Of a stretch of 64,000 nucleotides of DNA, positions 56,401 to 64,000 are shown piece after piece. A program made the translations under genes and the position numbers. The notes beneath the pieces were generated by a model. That model was not told the origin of the DNA and searched no databases. It saw only the letters and a program-made list of their open reading frames with translations. This stretch comes from Pseudomonas syringae (GTDB lineage Bacteria; Pseudomonadota; Gammaproteobacteria; Pseudomonadales; Pseudomonadaceae): positions 1 through 64,000 of the forward strand of contig NZ_WKEQ01000017.1 of assembly GCF_021605415.1 (NCBI RefSeq), written 5' to 3'. How positions within the stretch are numbered: the stretch's first letter is position 1; every line of letters begins with the position of its first letter.

Positions 56401-57176
56401 GTTCCGAGCTGCAACCCAACCTCGTTGCCCTCAATACCATCGTTTATCGTGAAGTCAGACGCTTCACCCGGATCTGGCCGCAGACCTTGCTGCCCCCGGC
56501 GATCACCATGGTTCTGTACTTTGTGATCTTCGGCAATCTGATCGGCCGGCAGATCGGCGACATGGGTGGCTTCACCTACATGCAGTACATCGTGCCGGGG
56601 CTGATCATGATGTCGGTGATCACCAACTCGTACGGCAACGTGGTGTCGAGTTTCTTCGGCAGCAAGTTCCAGCGCTCCATCGAAGAGTTGATGGTCTCGC
56701 CGGTCTCGCCGCACACGATCCTGATCGGGTACACCCTGGGCGGTGTGCTGCGCGGCTTGATGGTCGGCTTCATCGTGACCATGCTGTCGATGTTCTTCAC
56801 TGATTTGCAGGTGCATCATCTGGGCGTGACGATTCTGGTGGTGGTACTGACGGCGACGATTTTCTCGCTGCTGGGCTTCATCAACGCTGTGTTTGCACGC
56901 AACTTCGATGACATCTCGATCATCCCGACATTTGTCCTGACGCCGCTGACGTACCTTGGCGGGGTGTTCTACTCGATCAGCCTGTTGCCGCCGTTCTGGC
57001 AGACCGTGTCGCTGGCCAACCCGGTGCTGCACATGGTCAACGCCTTCCGTTACGGCATTCTGGGTGTGTCGGATATTCGTATCGGCATCGCGATCACCTT
57101 CATGCTGGTGGCGACGGTTGTGCTGTATGTCGGCTGTGCGCGGTTGCTGGTGAGTGGGCGCGGGATGCGTACCTGA
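56397..57176 (+). CDS. ABC-2 type transporter permease (YadH-like)
   Basis: The 259-aa membrane protein has six hydrophobic spans and the ABC-2 signature around MVSPVSPHTILIGYTLGGVLRG and LTPLTYLGGVFYSISLLPPFWQ. It pairs with the preceding ATPase (ATGA overlap) as PA2812/PA2811-like exporter. A short non-coding gap with a terminator follows. Confidence 0.92.
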   Translation: MSSELQPNLVALNTIVYREVRRFTRIWPQTLLPPAITMVLYFVIFGNLIGRQIGDMGGFTYMQYIVPGLIMMSVITNSYGNVVSSFFGSKFQRSIEELMVSPVSPHTILIGYTLGGVLRGLMVGFIVTMLSMFFTDLQVHHLGVTILVVVLTATIFSLLGFINAVFARNFDDISIIPTFVLTPLTYLGGVFYSISLLPPFWQTVSLANPVLHMVNAFRYGILGVSDIRIGIAITFMLVATVVLYVGCARLLVSGRGMRT

Positions 57177-57216
57177 CGCCAGATTGCGTCAGCTTCTTCG
57201 CGAGCCCGGTCCCCAC

Positions 57217-57248
57217 AAAAAAGCGGCCTCCACATCGGAGGCCGTTTT
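57217..57248. terminator. Bidirectional terminator between the ABC permease and DUF2062 genes
   Basis: AAAAAAGCGGCCTCC / GGAGGCCGTTTT around ACATC has A-rich and T-rich flanks, so it can serve both convergent genes. Confidence 0.85.
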
Positions 57249-57252
57249 GCAT

Positions 57253-57771
57253 TCAGGACTTTCTGTTTTTCTTGCGCCGCGCCCACTGCCGCGCGACCCA
57301 CCAGCGCCAATACATCATCACCAGGCAATAGGCGAGGGCGCCGAGTACCAATCCGACCACGACCGAGCCAAGCAGAAAGGGTTGCCACAACGTCGACAAC
57401 TCGCCGCTGATCCACTCCCAAGTCAATTCATCCGGCAGATGCCGTGCTGGAACATCCATCAGCCAGGCGCCGGTCTGATAGGTGCAAAAAAACACCGCCG
57501 GCATGGTGATCGGGTTGGTCAGCCAGACCAGACTGACCGCAATCGGCATGTTGCCACGCACCATGATCGCCAGCATGGCCGCCACCAGCATCTGCAACGG
57601 AATTGGCAAGAACGCCGCGAACAAACCGACCGCCATCGCCCGGGCCACTGAATGGCGATTGAGGTGCCAGAGGTTCGGGTCATGCAGCAACTTGCCGAGA
57701 AAGCGTAAGGATTTGTGTTCCTTGATGCTCGTCGGATCGGGCATGTAACGTTTGAATAAGCGCCGGGGCAT
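57253..57771 (-). CDS. DUF2062 membrane protein
   Basis: The 172-aa product starts MPRRLFKRYMPDPTSIKE and has three hydrophobic spans: AMAVGLFAAFLPIPLQMLVA, the VSLVWLTNPITMPAVFFC segment and a C-terminal span before RKKNRKS. The NPITMP motif is the DUF2062 hallmark. Function is unknown. ATG 57771 is chosen; the open frame extends upstream but does not look coding. It is divergent from comEC. Confidence 0.85.
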   Translation of the reverse strand: MPRRLFKRYMPDPTSIKEHKSLRFLGKLLHDPNLWHLNRHSVARAMAVGLFAAFLPIPLQMLVAAMLAIMVRGNMPIAVSLVWLTNPITMPAVFFCTYQTGAWLMDVPARHLPDELTWEWISGELSTLWQPFLLGSVVVGLVLGALAYCLVMMYWRWWVARQWARRKKNRKS

Positions 57772-57907
57772 AAGGCTTCTCGGTCGGTTAAGGCGGCAAG
57801 TATGTCTGGATTCGATGAACTGCCCATTCAGACTTTGTGACAATTGATAACGACGTCCGTGCGTAATCAACGCTATGCCTAGTGAGTGAACTCTCAAGGA
57901 CGGGCGT

Positions 57908-60142
57908 ATGCGCACAGGGATGGTGGCGCTGGCAGTCGGTCTGCTGCTTGCGGTTTTTTTGCCGGCGTTGCCACCGGTCGGGTTGATCGTGGTTTTGCCG
58001 GTATTGGGATTGATGCTGTTGCCGTTTCGCAGCTATCCGCTGGCGTTTTTCCTGTTCGGCTTTAGCTGGGCCTGCGTCAGCGCGCAATCTGCGTTGAACG
58101 ATCGGCTGCCGGCGAAACTGGGTGGCGAAACTCGCTGGGTCGAAGGGCGCGTGGTCGGTTTGCCGCAGAACAGTGATGGAGTGGCGCGGTTCGAATTGGC
58201 GGACGCTCGCTCGCGTCATGAAAAACTGCCGCCGTTAATGCGCCTCGCCTGGTATGGCGGGCCAGCGATCAACAGCGGCGAGCGTTGGCGTCTGGCGGTG
58301 AAACTGAAAAGCCCCGGCGGCCTGCTCAATCCTGATGCATTCGATTATGAAGCGTGGCTACTGGCGCAGCGCATCGGCGCCACCGGCACCGTAAAAGACG
58401 GCCGGCGCCTGGCTGCGGCGCAGTGGGCGTGGCGCGACAGCATCCGTCAGCGGTTGCTCGAAGTGGATGCCCAGGGTCGGAGCGGCGCCCTGGCGGCACT
58501 CGTGCTGGGCGATGGATCCGGGCTCAGCCGCGAGGACTGGCAAGCCTTGCAGGACACCGGCACCGTGCACCTGCTGGTGATTTCCGGCCAGCACATCGGA
58601 TTGTTGGCGGGGGTGGTTTATCTGCTGATCGCCGGTCTGGCGCGTTATGGATTGTGGCCGCTGCGCTGGCCTTGGCTACCGTGGGCCTGTGGTTTGTCGC
58701 TGGGCACCGCGCTGGGTTACGGCATGCTCGCAGGCTTCGATGTGCCGGTTCAGCGAGCATGTGTGATGGTCGCCCTGGTGTTGTTGTGGCGATTGCGCTT
58801 TCGTCATCTCGGCGCCTGGTGGCCGCTGCTGCTGGCGCTGGATGGCGTGCTGTTGCTGGATCCGTTGGCAAGCTTGCGACCAGGTTTCTGGTTGTCCTTC
58901 GCGGCGGTGGCGGTGCTGATTTTCACTTTCGGCGGTCGTCTCGGCCCCTGGCGTTGGTGGCAGGCGTGGACGCGGGCGCAATGGCTGATCGCGCTCGGGC
59001 TGTGTCCGGTGCTGCTGGGGCTGGGCCTGCCGATCAGCGTCAGCGGGCCGCTGGTCAATCTGTTCGCGGTGCCCTGGATCAGTCTGGTGGTGTTGCCGCC
59101 GGCGTTGCTCGGCACGTTGCTGTTGCCGGTGCCCTCTGTTGGCGAAGGGCTGTTGTGGCTGGCCGGTGGATTGATCGATTGGCTATTCCGCGTGCTCACC
59201 ATTATTGCCGGGCAATGGCCAGCGTGGATCCCGGTGGCAATACCGTGGTGGGCGTTGTGCTTGGGCGGTCTCGGAGCATTTCTGTTGCTGTTGCCCCGAG
59301 GCGTTCCGCTTCGTCCTTTAGGCTGGCCACTGATGTTGCTGTTGCTAATGCCGCCTCGGGATCGGGTTCCCGAAGGCGTCGCCGACATCTGGCAACTGGA
59401 CGTAGGGCAGGGCCTCGCCATCCTGGTTCGCACTCGCCATTACACGTTGCTGTATGACACCGGGCCGCGCTTCGGTGATTTCGACATGGGCGAGCGCGTG
59501 GTGCTGCCGGCCCTGCGCAAACTGGGCGTGGAGCGTGTCGATCTGATGCTGCTCAGCCACGCCGATGCCGATCACGCGGGAGGTGCGTTGGCGGTTACCC
59601 GGCGATTGCCGGTCACGCGAGTTTCCAGCGGCGATCCGCTGCCACTGCCCGCCGAGTTGCAGGCCGGAGGCTGTGAAAACGGTCGGCAATGGCGATGGGA
59701 CGAGGTCAGTTTCCACCTCTGGCAATGGTCGGGTGCGAAGGAAAGCAACCAGCGCTCGTGCGTCCTGCAAATAGAAGCCAACGGCGAGCGGATACTGCTG
59801 ACCGGCGACATCGACATCCACGCCGAACAGGCATTGCTGGAGAGTCCGCTGGCCGTCACCACCCATTGGCTGCAATCGCCGCACCATGGCAGCCGCAGTT
59901 CTTCTTCAATGGCATTGGTCAAGGGGCTTAATCCACACTCCGTGCTGATATCCCGTGGGCAGGGCAATTCATTCGGTCACCCGCATCCGACCGTGCTGGC
60001 CCGGTATCGCAAGCAGGGGCTGCGCATTTACGACAGTGCCGATGAAGGTGCCATTCATCTGCAACTGGGCACATTTCGCCCGCCCCGGACAATGCGCCAG
60101 CAGCGGCGTTTCTGGCGTGAACAGCCGCCGCAAGCGCCCTGA
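57908..60142 (+). CDS. comEC: DNA internalization protein ComEC/Rec2
   Basis: ComEC forms the inner-membrane channel for single-stranded DNA uptake during transformation. The 744-aa protein has N-terminal hydrophobic spans, an OB-like domain (about 60-160), the Competence membrane domain (LLVISGQHIGLLAGVVY), further spans, and a C-terminal metallo-beta-lactamase-like domain (LLSHADADHAGG, SPHHGSRSSS). Presence does not prove natural competence. It is PA2984-like, upstream of exbB by 97 bp. Confidence 0.92.
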   Translation: MRTGMVALAVGLLLAVFLPALPPVGLIVVLPVLGLMLLPFRSYPLAFFLFGFSWACVSAQSALNDRLPAKLGGETRWVEGRVVGLPQNSDGVARFELADARSRHEKLPPLMRLAWYGGPAINSGERWRLAVKLKSPGGLLNPDAFDYEAWLLAQRIGATGTVKDGRRLAAAQWAWRDSIRQRLLEVDAQGRSGALAALVLGDGSGLSREDWQALQDTGTVHLLVISGQHIGLLAGVVYLLIAGLARYGLWPLRWPWLPWACGLSLGTALGYGMLAGFDVPVQRACVMVALVLLWRLRFRHLGAWWPLLLALDGVLLLDPLASLRPGFWLSFAAVAVLIFTFGGRLGPWRWWQAWTRAQWLIALGLCPVLLGLGLPISVSGPLVNLFAVPWISLVVLPPALLGTLLLPVPSVGEGLLWLAGGLIDWLFRVLTIIAGQWPAWIPVAIPWWALCLGGLGAFLLLLPRGVPLRPLGWPLMLLLLMPPRDRVPEGVADIWQLDVGQGLAILVRTRHYTLLYDTGPRFGDFDMGERVVLPALRKLGVERVDLMLLSHADADHAGGALAVTRRLPVTRVSSGDPLPLPAELQAGGCENGRQWRWDEVSFHLWQWSGAKESNQRSCVLQIEANGERILLTGDIDIHAEQALLESPLAVTTHWLQSPHHGSRSSSSMALVKGLNPHSVLISRGQGNSFGHPHPTVLARYRKQGLRIYDSADEGAIHLQLGTFRPPRTMRQQRRFWREQPPQAP

Positions 60143-60239
60143 GCGCTGCCGACGGGCGCGATCACGGTCGTCGGGGCGGCGGGTCTCTATCGCCAGTCGG
60201 TATGCTAAAGTGGCGCACTTTTTCGAGGGGACTGTCACT

Positions 60240-60875
60240 GTGTGGGAATTGGTCAAATCCGGCGGCTGGATGATGCTGCCGATCATTTTGAGTTCCGTCG
60301 CCGCCATGGCGATCGTCGCCGAACGCCTGTGGACGTTGCGCGCCAGCCGTGTCACCCCTGAGCACCTGCTCGGTCAGGTCTGGGTGTGGATCAAGGACAA
60401 ACAGCTCAACAAGGAAAAGCTCAAGGAATTGCGCGCCAACTCGCCGTTGGGCGAAATCCTGGCCGCTGGCCTGGCCAACTCCAAACATGGTCGCGAGATC
60501 ATGAAAGAGTGCATCGAAGAGGCGGCTGCCCGAGTCATTCACGAACTCGAGCGCTACATCAATGCGCTCGGCACCATCGCTGCCATGGCGCCGCTGTTGG
60601 GGTTGCTGGGCACGGTGCTGGGCATGATCGATATTTTCAGTGCCTTTACCGGCAGCGGTATGACCACTAATGCGTCGGTGCTGGCCGGTGGTATTTCCAA
60701 AGCACTGATCACCACGGCGGCGGGCCTGATGGTCGGCATTCCGGCGGTGTTCTTCCACCGTTTCCTGCAGCGACGCATCGATGAACTGGTGGTCGGCATG
60801 GAGCAGGAAGCGATCAAGCTGGTCGAAGTGGTGCAGGGCGACCGTGACGTCGATCTGTCCGAGGGCAAAGCGTGA
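60240..60875 (+). CDS. exbB: ExbB/TolQ-family proton channel protein
   Basis: The 211-aa inner-membrane protein starts at GTG 60240 (MWELVKSGGWMMLPIILSS), with GAGGGG 9 bases upstream. It has three spans: the N-terminal one, and the pair around GTIAAMAPLLGLLGTVLGMIDI and ALITTAAGLMVGIPAVFF. Family members form the proton-driven motor with ExbD/TolR that energises TonB or Tol systems. It is followed at once by exbD (ATGA-type overlap). There is no tonB gene here, so which partner it serves is uncertain. Confidence 0.9.
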   Translation: MWELVKSGGWMMLPIILSSVAAMAIVAERLWTLRASRVTPEHLLGQVWVWIKDKQLNKEKLKELRANSPLGEILAAGLANSKHGREIMKECIEEAAARVIHELERYINALGTIAAMAPLLGLLGTVLGMIDIFSAFTGSGMTTNASVLAGGISKALITTAAGLMVGIPAVFFHRFLQRRIDELVVGMEQEAIKLVEVVQGDRDVDLSEGKA

Positions 60876-61300
60876 AATTCCGTCGCAAACCTCGGGAGAC
60901 CGTGGATATCAACCTCGCTTCGTTGATCGACGTGGTGTTTATCCTGCTGCTGTTTTTCGTCGTGACCACAACGTTTACCCGTGAAACCCAATTGCGTGTC
61001 GATCTGCCGGAGTCGGTCAGCGGTTCGCCCGCCGAAGACCAGCAGGCCAAGCAAGTGGACGTGGCCATTAGTGCCGAGGGCGTGTTCTCGGTGAATAACC
61101 AGATCTTGCCAAAAAATGATCTGGCGACCCTGATGGAAGCCATGCAGCGCGAATCCAACGGTGATACCAACTTGCCATTGTCGATCAGTGCCGACGGCAA
61201 GACCCAGCACCAATCGGTGATCACTGCCATGGACGCGGCTGGCAAGCTCGGTTTCAGTCATTTGCGCATGACCACGGTCGAGGCGGCGCCGAAGCCCTGA
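60872..61300 (+). CDS. exbD: ExbD/TolR-family biopolymer transport protein
   Basis: The 142-aa protein has a single N-terminal span ([18 protein letters not shown]) with the proton-carrying Asp in SLIDVV, then a periplasmic domain. It is a partner of the preceding ExbB; their genes overlap by 4 bases and its stop overlaps the lpxK start by one base. This lipid A-linked setting (lpxK, kdsB downstream) is conserved in gamma-proteobacteria. Confidence 0.9.
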   Translation: MKFRRKPRETVDINLASLIDVVFILLLFFVVTTTFTRETQLRVDLPESVSGSPAEDQQAKQVDVAISAEGVFSVNNQILPKNDLATLMEAMQRESNGDTNLPLSISADGKTQHQSVITAMDAAGKLGFSHLRMTTVEAAPKP

Positions 61301-62310
61301 TGGCCATGTCCGATCGTTTGCTCGCCGCGTGGTATCAGGGACATCCGGCCCTGATGTTGTTGCGGCCGCTGGAATGGTTATACCGCCGTGTCGCGGTCGC
61401 CAAGCGCCAGCGCTTCCTGAACGGCGAAGGTGAGATTTACCAGCCGCCAGTGCCGCTGATCGTCGTCGGCAATATCACCGTGGGTGGCACTGGCAAGACG
61501 CCGATGATCCTGTGGTTGATCGAACACTGCCGGCGTCGCGGTTTGCGGGTCGGCGTGGTCAGTCGTGGCTACGGCGCCAAGCCGCCGCAGTTGCCATGGC
61601 GGGTCGAGGCCGATCAAAGCGCTGACGTTGCCGGTGACGAACCGCTGCTGATCGTGCAGCGTACCGAGGTGCCGCTGATGATCGACCCGGATCGCAGCGC
61701 CGCCGTCAAAGCCCTGGTGGACAGCGAGCCGCTGGATCTGATTCTGTCCGATGACGGCATGCAGCATTACCGCCTGGCCCGGGATCTGGAGTTGCTGCTG
61801 ATCGACGCCGCTCGTGGTCTGGGCAATAAACGTTGCCTGCCCGCCGGTCCGTTGCGCGAGCCGGTCGAGCGGTTGCAGAGTGTCGATGGCGTGCTGTTCA
61901 ACGGTGCCTTTGATGATCGTGACGACGGTTTTGCGTTTCGCCTGCAGCCGTCGGCGCTGGTCAATCTACGCAGTGGCGAACGCAGGGCGCTTGATCATTT
62001 CCCGGCGGGCCAGAAGCTGCATGCGGTCGCCGGGATCGGCAATCCGCAACGTTTCTTCAATACCCTCGAAGCGCTAGACTGGCGGCCCGTGCCCCACGCA
62101 TTTGCCGACCACGCCGAATACAGCGAGCAGGCCTTGAATTTCATGCCGTCATTGCCATTGGTGATGACCGAAAAGGACGCGGTGAAGTGCCGTGCCTTTG
62201 CCGCTGGCGACTGGTGGTATCTGGCGGTCGATGCCGTGCCGTCACCGGCCTTCGTGGCCTGGTTCGACACCCAGTTGATGCGCCTGTTGCCGAATCGTCT
62301 TTTGCCTTAA
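61300..62310 (+). CDS. lpxK: Tetraacyldisaccharide 4'-kinase LpxK
   Basis: LpxK phosphorylates the disaccharide precursor at the 4' position, the sixth step of lipid A synthesis, at the inner membrane. The 336-aa product has a hydrophobic N-terminus and the P-loop [14 protein letters not shown] (about 56-69), plus [17 protein letters not shown]. It starts at ATG 61300 ([14 protein letters not shown]), overlapping the exbD stop; ATG 61306 is alternative. Confidence 0.95.
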   Translation: MAMSDRLLAAWYQGHPALMLLRPLEWLYRRVAVAKRQRFLNGEGEIYQPPVPLIVVGNITVGGTGKTPMILWLIEHCRRRGLRVGVVSRGYGAKPPQLPWRVEADQSADVAGDEPLLIVQRTEVPLMIDPDRSAAVKALVDSEPLDLILSDDGMQHYRLARDLELLLIDAARGLGNKRCLPAGPLREPVERLQSVDGVLFNGAFDDRDDGFAFRLQPSALVNLRSGERRALDHFPAGQKLHAVAGIGNPQRFFNTLEALDWRPVPHAFADHAEYSEQALNFMPSLPLVMTEKDAVKCRAFAAGDWWYLAVDAVPSPAFVAWFDTQLMRLLPNRLLP

Positions 62311-62334
62311 ACCATTTTTATCCAGGGAATGTTC

Positions 62335-62520
62335 ATGGACACCAAATTGCTCGATATCCTCGCATGCCCGGTCTGCAAAGGCCCGCTCAAGCTCAGCGCC
62401 GACAAGACCGAACTGATCAGCAAGGGAGCAGGCCTGGCCTATCCGATCCGCGACGGCATCCCGGTGATGCTCGAAAGCGAAGCGCGCACCCTGACCACCG
62501 ACGAGCGTCTGGATAAATGA
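62335..62520 (+). CDS. ycaR: Trm112-family small protein YcaR
   Basis: The 61-aa protein starts [20 protein letters not shown] (after CAGGGA and ATGTTC). One CxxC pair and the [19 protein letters not shown] segment are typical of the UPF0434/Trm112-like YcaR family. Eukaryotic Trm112 activates methyltransferases; the bacterial role is unclear. It lies between lpxK and kdsB, as usual, and overlaps kdsB by 4 bases. Confidence 0.93.
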   Translation: MDTKLLDILACPVCKGPLKLSADKTELISKGAGLAYPIRDGIPVMLESEARTLTTDERLDK

Positions 62521-63281
62521 GCACCGCGTTCACCGTTGTTATTCCATCGCGTTTCGCCTCGACCCGTCTGCCAGGCAAGCCGCTGTTGGCGATTGCCGGC
62601 AAGCCGATGATCCAGCACGTCTGGGAACAGGCGAGCAAAAGTAGCGCCGCCCGTGTAGTGGTCGCGACCGATGATCCGCGCATCGTCGAGGCCTGCAAAG
62701 GTTTCGGCGCTGAAGTGGTGCTGACCCGTGAAGATCACAACTCCGGCACCGACCGATTGGCCGAAGTCGCTGTGAAACTGGGTCTGGCCGCCGATGCCAT
62801 CGTGGTCAACGTTCAGGGTGACGAGCCGCTGATTCCGCCGAGCGTGATCGATCAGGTCGCCGCCAACCTCGCGGCCCACACCGAAGCGCGCATGGCCACG
62901 CTGGCCGAGCCGATTGAGGACGTGCAAACCCTGTTCAATCCCAATGTGGTCAAGGTGGTCAGCGACCTCAATGGCCTGGCGCTGACGTTCAGTCGCGCAA
63001 CGTTGCCGTGGGCGCGTGATGCCTTCGGCACAAGCCAGGACGTATTGCCCGAAGGCGTGCCGTATCGCCGTCACATCGGCATCTACGCCTATCGCGCCGG
63101 ATTCCTGCAAGATTTCGTCAGATGGGGGCCGTGCTGGCTGGAAAACACTGAATCCCTCGAGCAATTGCGTGCCCTGTGGCACGGCGTGCGGATCCATGTG
63201 GCCGATGCATTGATCGCACCGCCAACCGGTGTCGACACCCCGGAAGACCTCGAACGCGTTCGTCGCCTGCTGGAGGCCTGA
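62517..63281 (+). CDS. kdsB: 3-deoxy-manno-octulosonate cytidylyltransferase
   Basis: KdsB activates KDO as CMP-KDO for the inner core of lipopolysaccharide. The 254-aa enzyme has the nucleotide-binding [15 protein letters not shown] at the N-terminus, [13 protein letters not shown] and the [17 protein letters not shown] segment. It overlaps ycaR and ptpA at its ends, so the run from exbB to murB reads as one transcript. Confidence 0.96.
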   Translation: MSTAFTVVIPSRFASTRLPGKPLLAIAGKPMIQHVWEQASKSSAARVVVATDDPRIVEACKGFGAEVVLTREDHNSGTDRLAEVAVKLGLAADAIVVNVQGDEPLIPPSVIDQVAANLAAHTEARMATLAEPIEDVQTLFNPNVVKVVSDLNGLALTFSRATLPWARDAFGTSQDVLPEGVPYRRHIGIYAYRAGFLQDFVRWGPCWLENTESLEQLRALWHGVRIHVADALIAPPTGVDTPEDLERVRRLLEA

Positions 63282-63745
63282 TGCGCGTTTTGTTCGTGTG
63301 CCTGGGGAACATCTGCCGTTCGCCCACCGCTGAAGGTGTGTTGCGCCACAAACTGGGCGCCGCCGGGCTGCTTGAGCAGGTTGAAGTGGCCTCCGCCGGC
63401 ACAGGCGACTGGCACGTCGGCAATGCCCCGGACAAGCGCAGCCAGGCCGCCGCGAAACTGCGCGGCTATGACCTGTCGGCCCAGCGGGCGCAACAGGTCA
63501 GCCGTGCCGATTTCGCCAGTTACGACCTGATCCTGGCCATGGACAACAGCAACCTGCGCAATCTCAAGGCGCTGCAACCGTCCACCGGCAAGGCCGAGCT
63601 GGATCTGTTCCTGCGTCGTTACGCAGGGCTGGTCGACGAAGTGCCGGATCCGTATTACGACGGCGATCAGGGTTTTGAGCAGGTGCTGGACCTGATCGAG
63701 CGGGCCTGTGATCAGTTGGTCATCGAAGTGAAAGGACGGTTATGA
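63281..63745 (+). CDS. ptpA: Low-molecular-weight protein tyrosine phosphatase
   Basis: The 154-aa enzyme has the P-loop VCLGNICRSP with nucleophile Cys7 and Arg13, and the catalytic Asp in EVPDPYYDG. It dephosphorylates phosphotyrosine or small phosphates; exact targets are unknown. Start ATG 63281 overlaps the kdsB stop by one base; murB overlaps its end by 4 bases. Confidence 0.93.
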   Translation: MRVLFVCLGNICRSPTAEGVLRHKLGAAGLLEQVEVASAGTGDWHVGNAPDKRSQAAAKLRGYDLSAQRAQQVSRADFASYDLILAMDNSNLRNLKALQPSTGKAELDLFLRRYAGLVDEVPDPYYDGDQGFEQVLDLIERACDQLVIEVKGRL

Positions 63746-64000
63746 GTTTGCAGGTGCAGTCGCAGGTTTCCCTGAAACCGTTTAACAGCTTTGGCGTGGA
63801 TGTGCAGGCGCAGTTGTTTGCCGAGGCCCATAACGATGAAGACGTGCGTGAAGCGCTGGCCTATTGCGCCGCTCATGATTTGCCGTTGCTGGTGATTGGC
63901 GGCGGCAGCAATCTGTTGCTGACCGCTGACATTCAGGCGCTCGTGTTGCGCATGGCCAGCCATGGTATCCGTGTCATCAGTGACGACGGCAACCGCGTGG
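63742..64000 (+). CDS. murB: UDP-N-acetylenolpyruvoylglucosamine reductase MurB, 5' part
   Basis: MurB reduces UDP-GlcNAc-enolpyruvate with NADPH and FAD, the second committed step of peptidoglycan precursor synthesis. Only the first 86 codons are present: VSLKPFNSFGVDVQAQLF and the FAD-binding LLVIGGGSNLLLTAD identify it. The gene continues beyond base 64000. Confidence 0.93.
   Translation, partial: MSLQVQSQVSLKPFNSFGVDVQAQLFAEAHNDEDVREALAYCAAHDLPLLVIGGGSNLLLTADIQALVLRMASHGIRVISDDGNRV

Noticed and set aside
60240-61300. ExbB/ExbD as dedicated energisers of the TonB receptor at 24586-26709
   Set aside because: They are 33 kb apart, and the exbBD-lpxK-kdsB arrangement is a conserved housekeeping setting.

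Overview
The window is chromosomal DNA of a Pseudomonas of the P. fluorescens group. The evidence is the gene content (gacS, the fabA-fabB pair, ldhA, cysM-rlmD-relA-mazG, comEC-exbBD-lpxK-kdsB-murB), protein sequences very close to those I know from that genus, GC-rich coding sequence, and many short palindromic repeats of the GTAGGAG / GTGGGAGC / GATCGCAGCCTGC types that fill intergenic gaps in this group. As I remember the P. aeruginosa map, several blocks keep its gene order (PA0927-PA0935, PA1609-PA1622, PA2811-PA2817, PA2977-PA2984), but they are joined differently here. I see no prophage, insertion sequence, integrase, plasmid function or CRISPR array.

Layout. 1-6.4 kb: end of a CoA-transferase gene, SprT-like protein, Yip1-family membrane protein, ttcA, a Tag-family glycosylase, a DUF2069-wrbA-arsC operon, a TlpA-type lipoprotein, and a META-domain lipoprotein behind a CxxC protein. 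6.6-19.4 kb: ldhA and gacS, a PirRS-like two-component pair, then cysM, rlmD, relA, mazG and a DUF2058 gene. 19.7-26.7 kb: fabAB, then an operon of TonB-dependent receptor, periplasmic binding-like protein and hybrid kinase. 26.9-34.9 kb: gpsA, a DUF4389-like membrane protein, sixA, an acyl-CoA synthetase, a hotdog thioesterase, two alpha/beta hydrolases, a glutathione-transferase remnant, a DUF4892 protein and an AI-2E-type permease. 35-43.7 kb: an OmpR/EnvZ-type pair, pyrF, an NADP oxidoreductase, an SDR, a MocR-type regulator and a chemoreceptor. 43.9-50.8 kb: a membrane-anchored protein of unknown function, a duplicated tRNA-Glu/tRNA-Gly pair, an M20 dipeptidase, and a small cluster of LysE exporter, 2-oxoglutarate/Fe(II) oxygenase, AlaX-like tRNA-editing protein and divergent LysR regulator. 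50.8-57.8 kb: PA2817-family protein, FadE-like dehydrogenase, transglutaminase-like protein, glutathione transferase, two-gene ABC exporter and a DUF2062 protein. 57.9-64 kb: comEC, then the tightly packed run exbB-exbD-lpxK-ycaR-kdsB-ptpA-murB, the last cut by the window end.

The two stretches most like undescribed systems are: (1) the alaX-oxygenase-lysE operon with its divergent LysR gene, which reads as a make / protect-tRNA / export set for a hydroxylated amino acid; and (2) the receptor-binding protein-hybrid kinase operon beside fabA, which looks like an outer-membrane-to-kinase sensing chain. Both functional readings are inference. Smaller observations are candidate regulatory sites (DesT/FabR-like, TetR-like, Fur-like, two Hfq/Crc CA motifs), a REPIN that encodes the end of a kinase, and an intrinsic terminator with no gene assigned.
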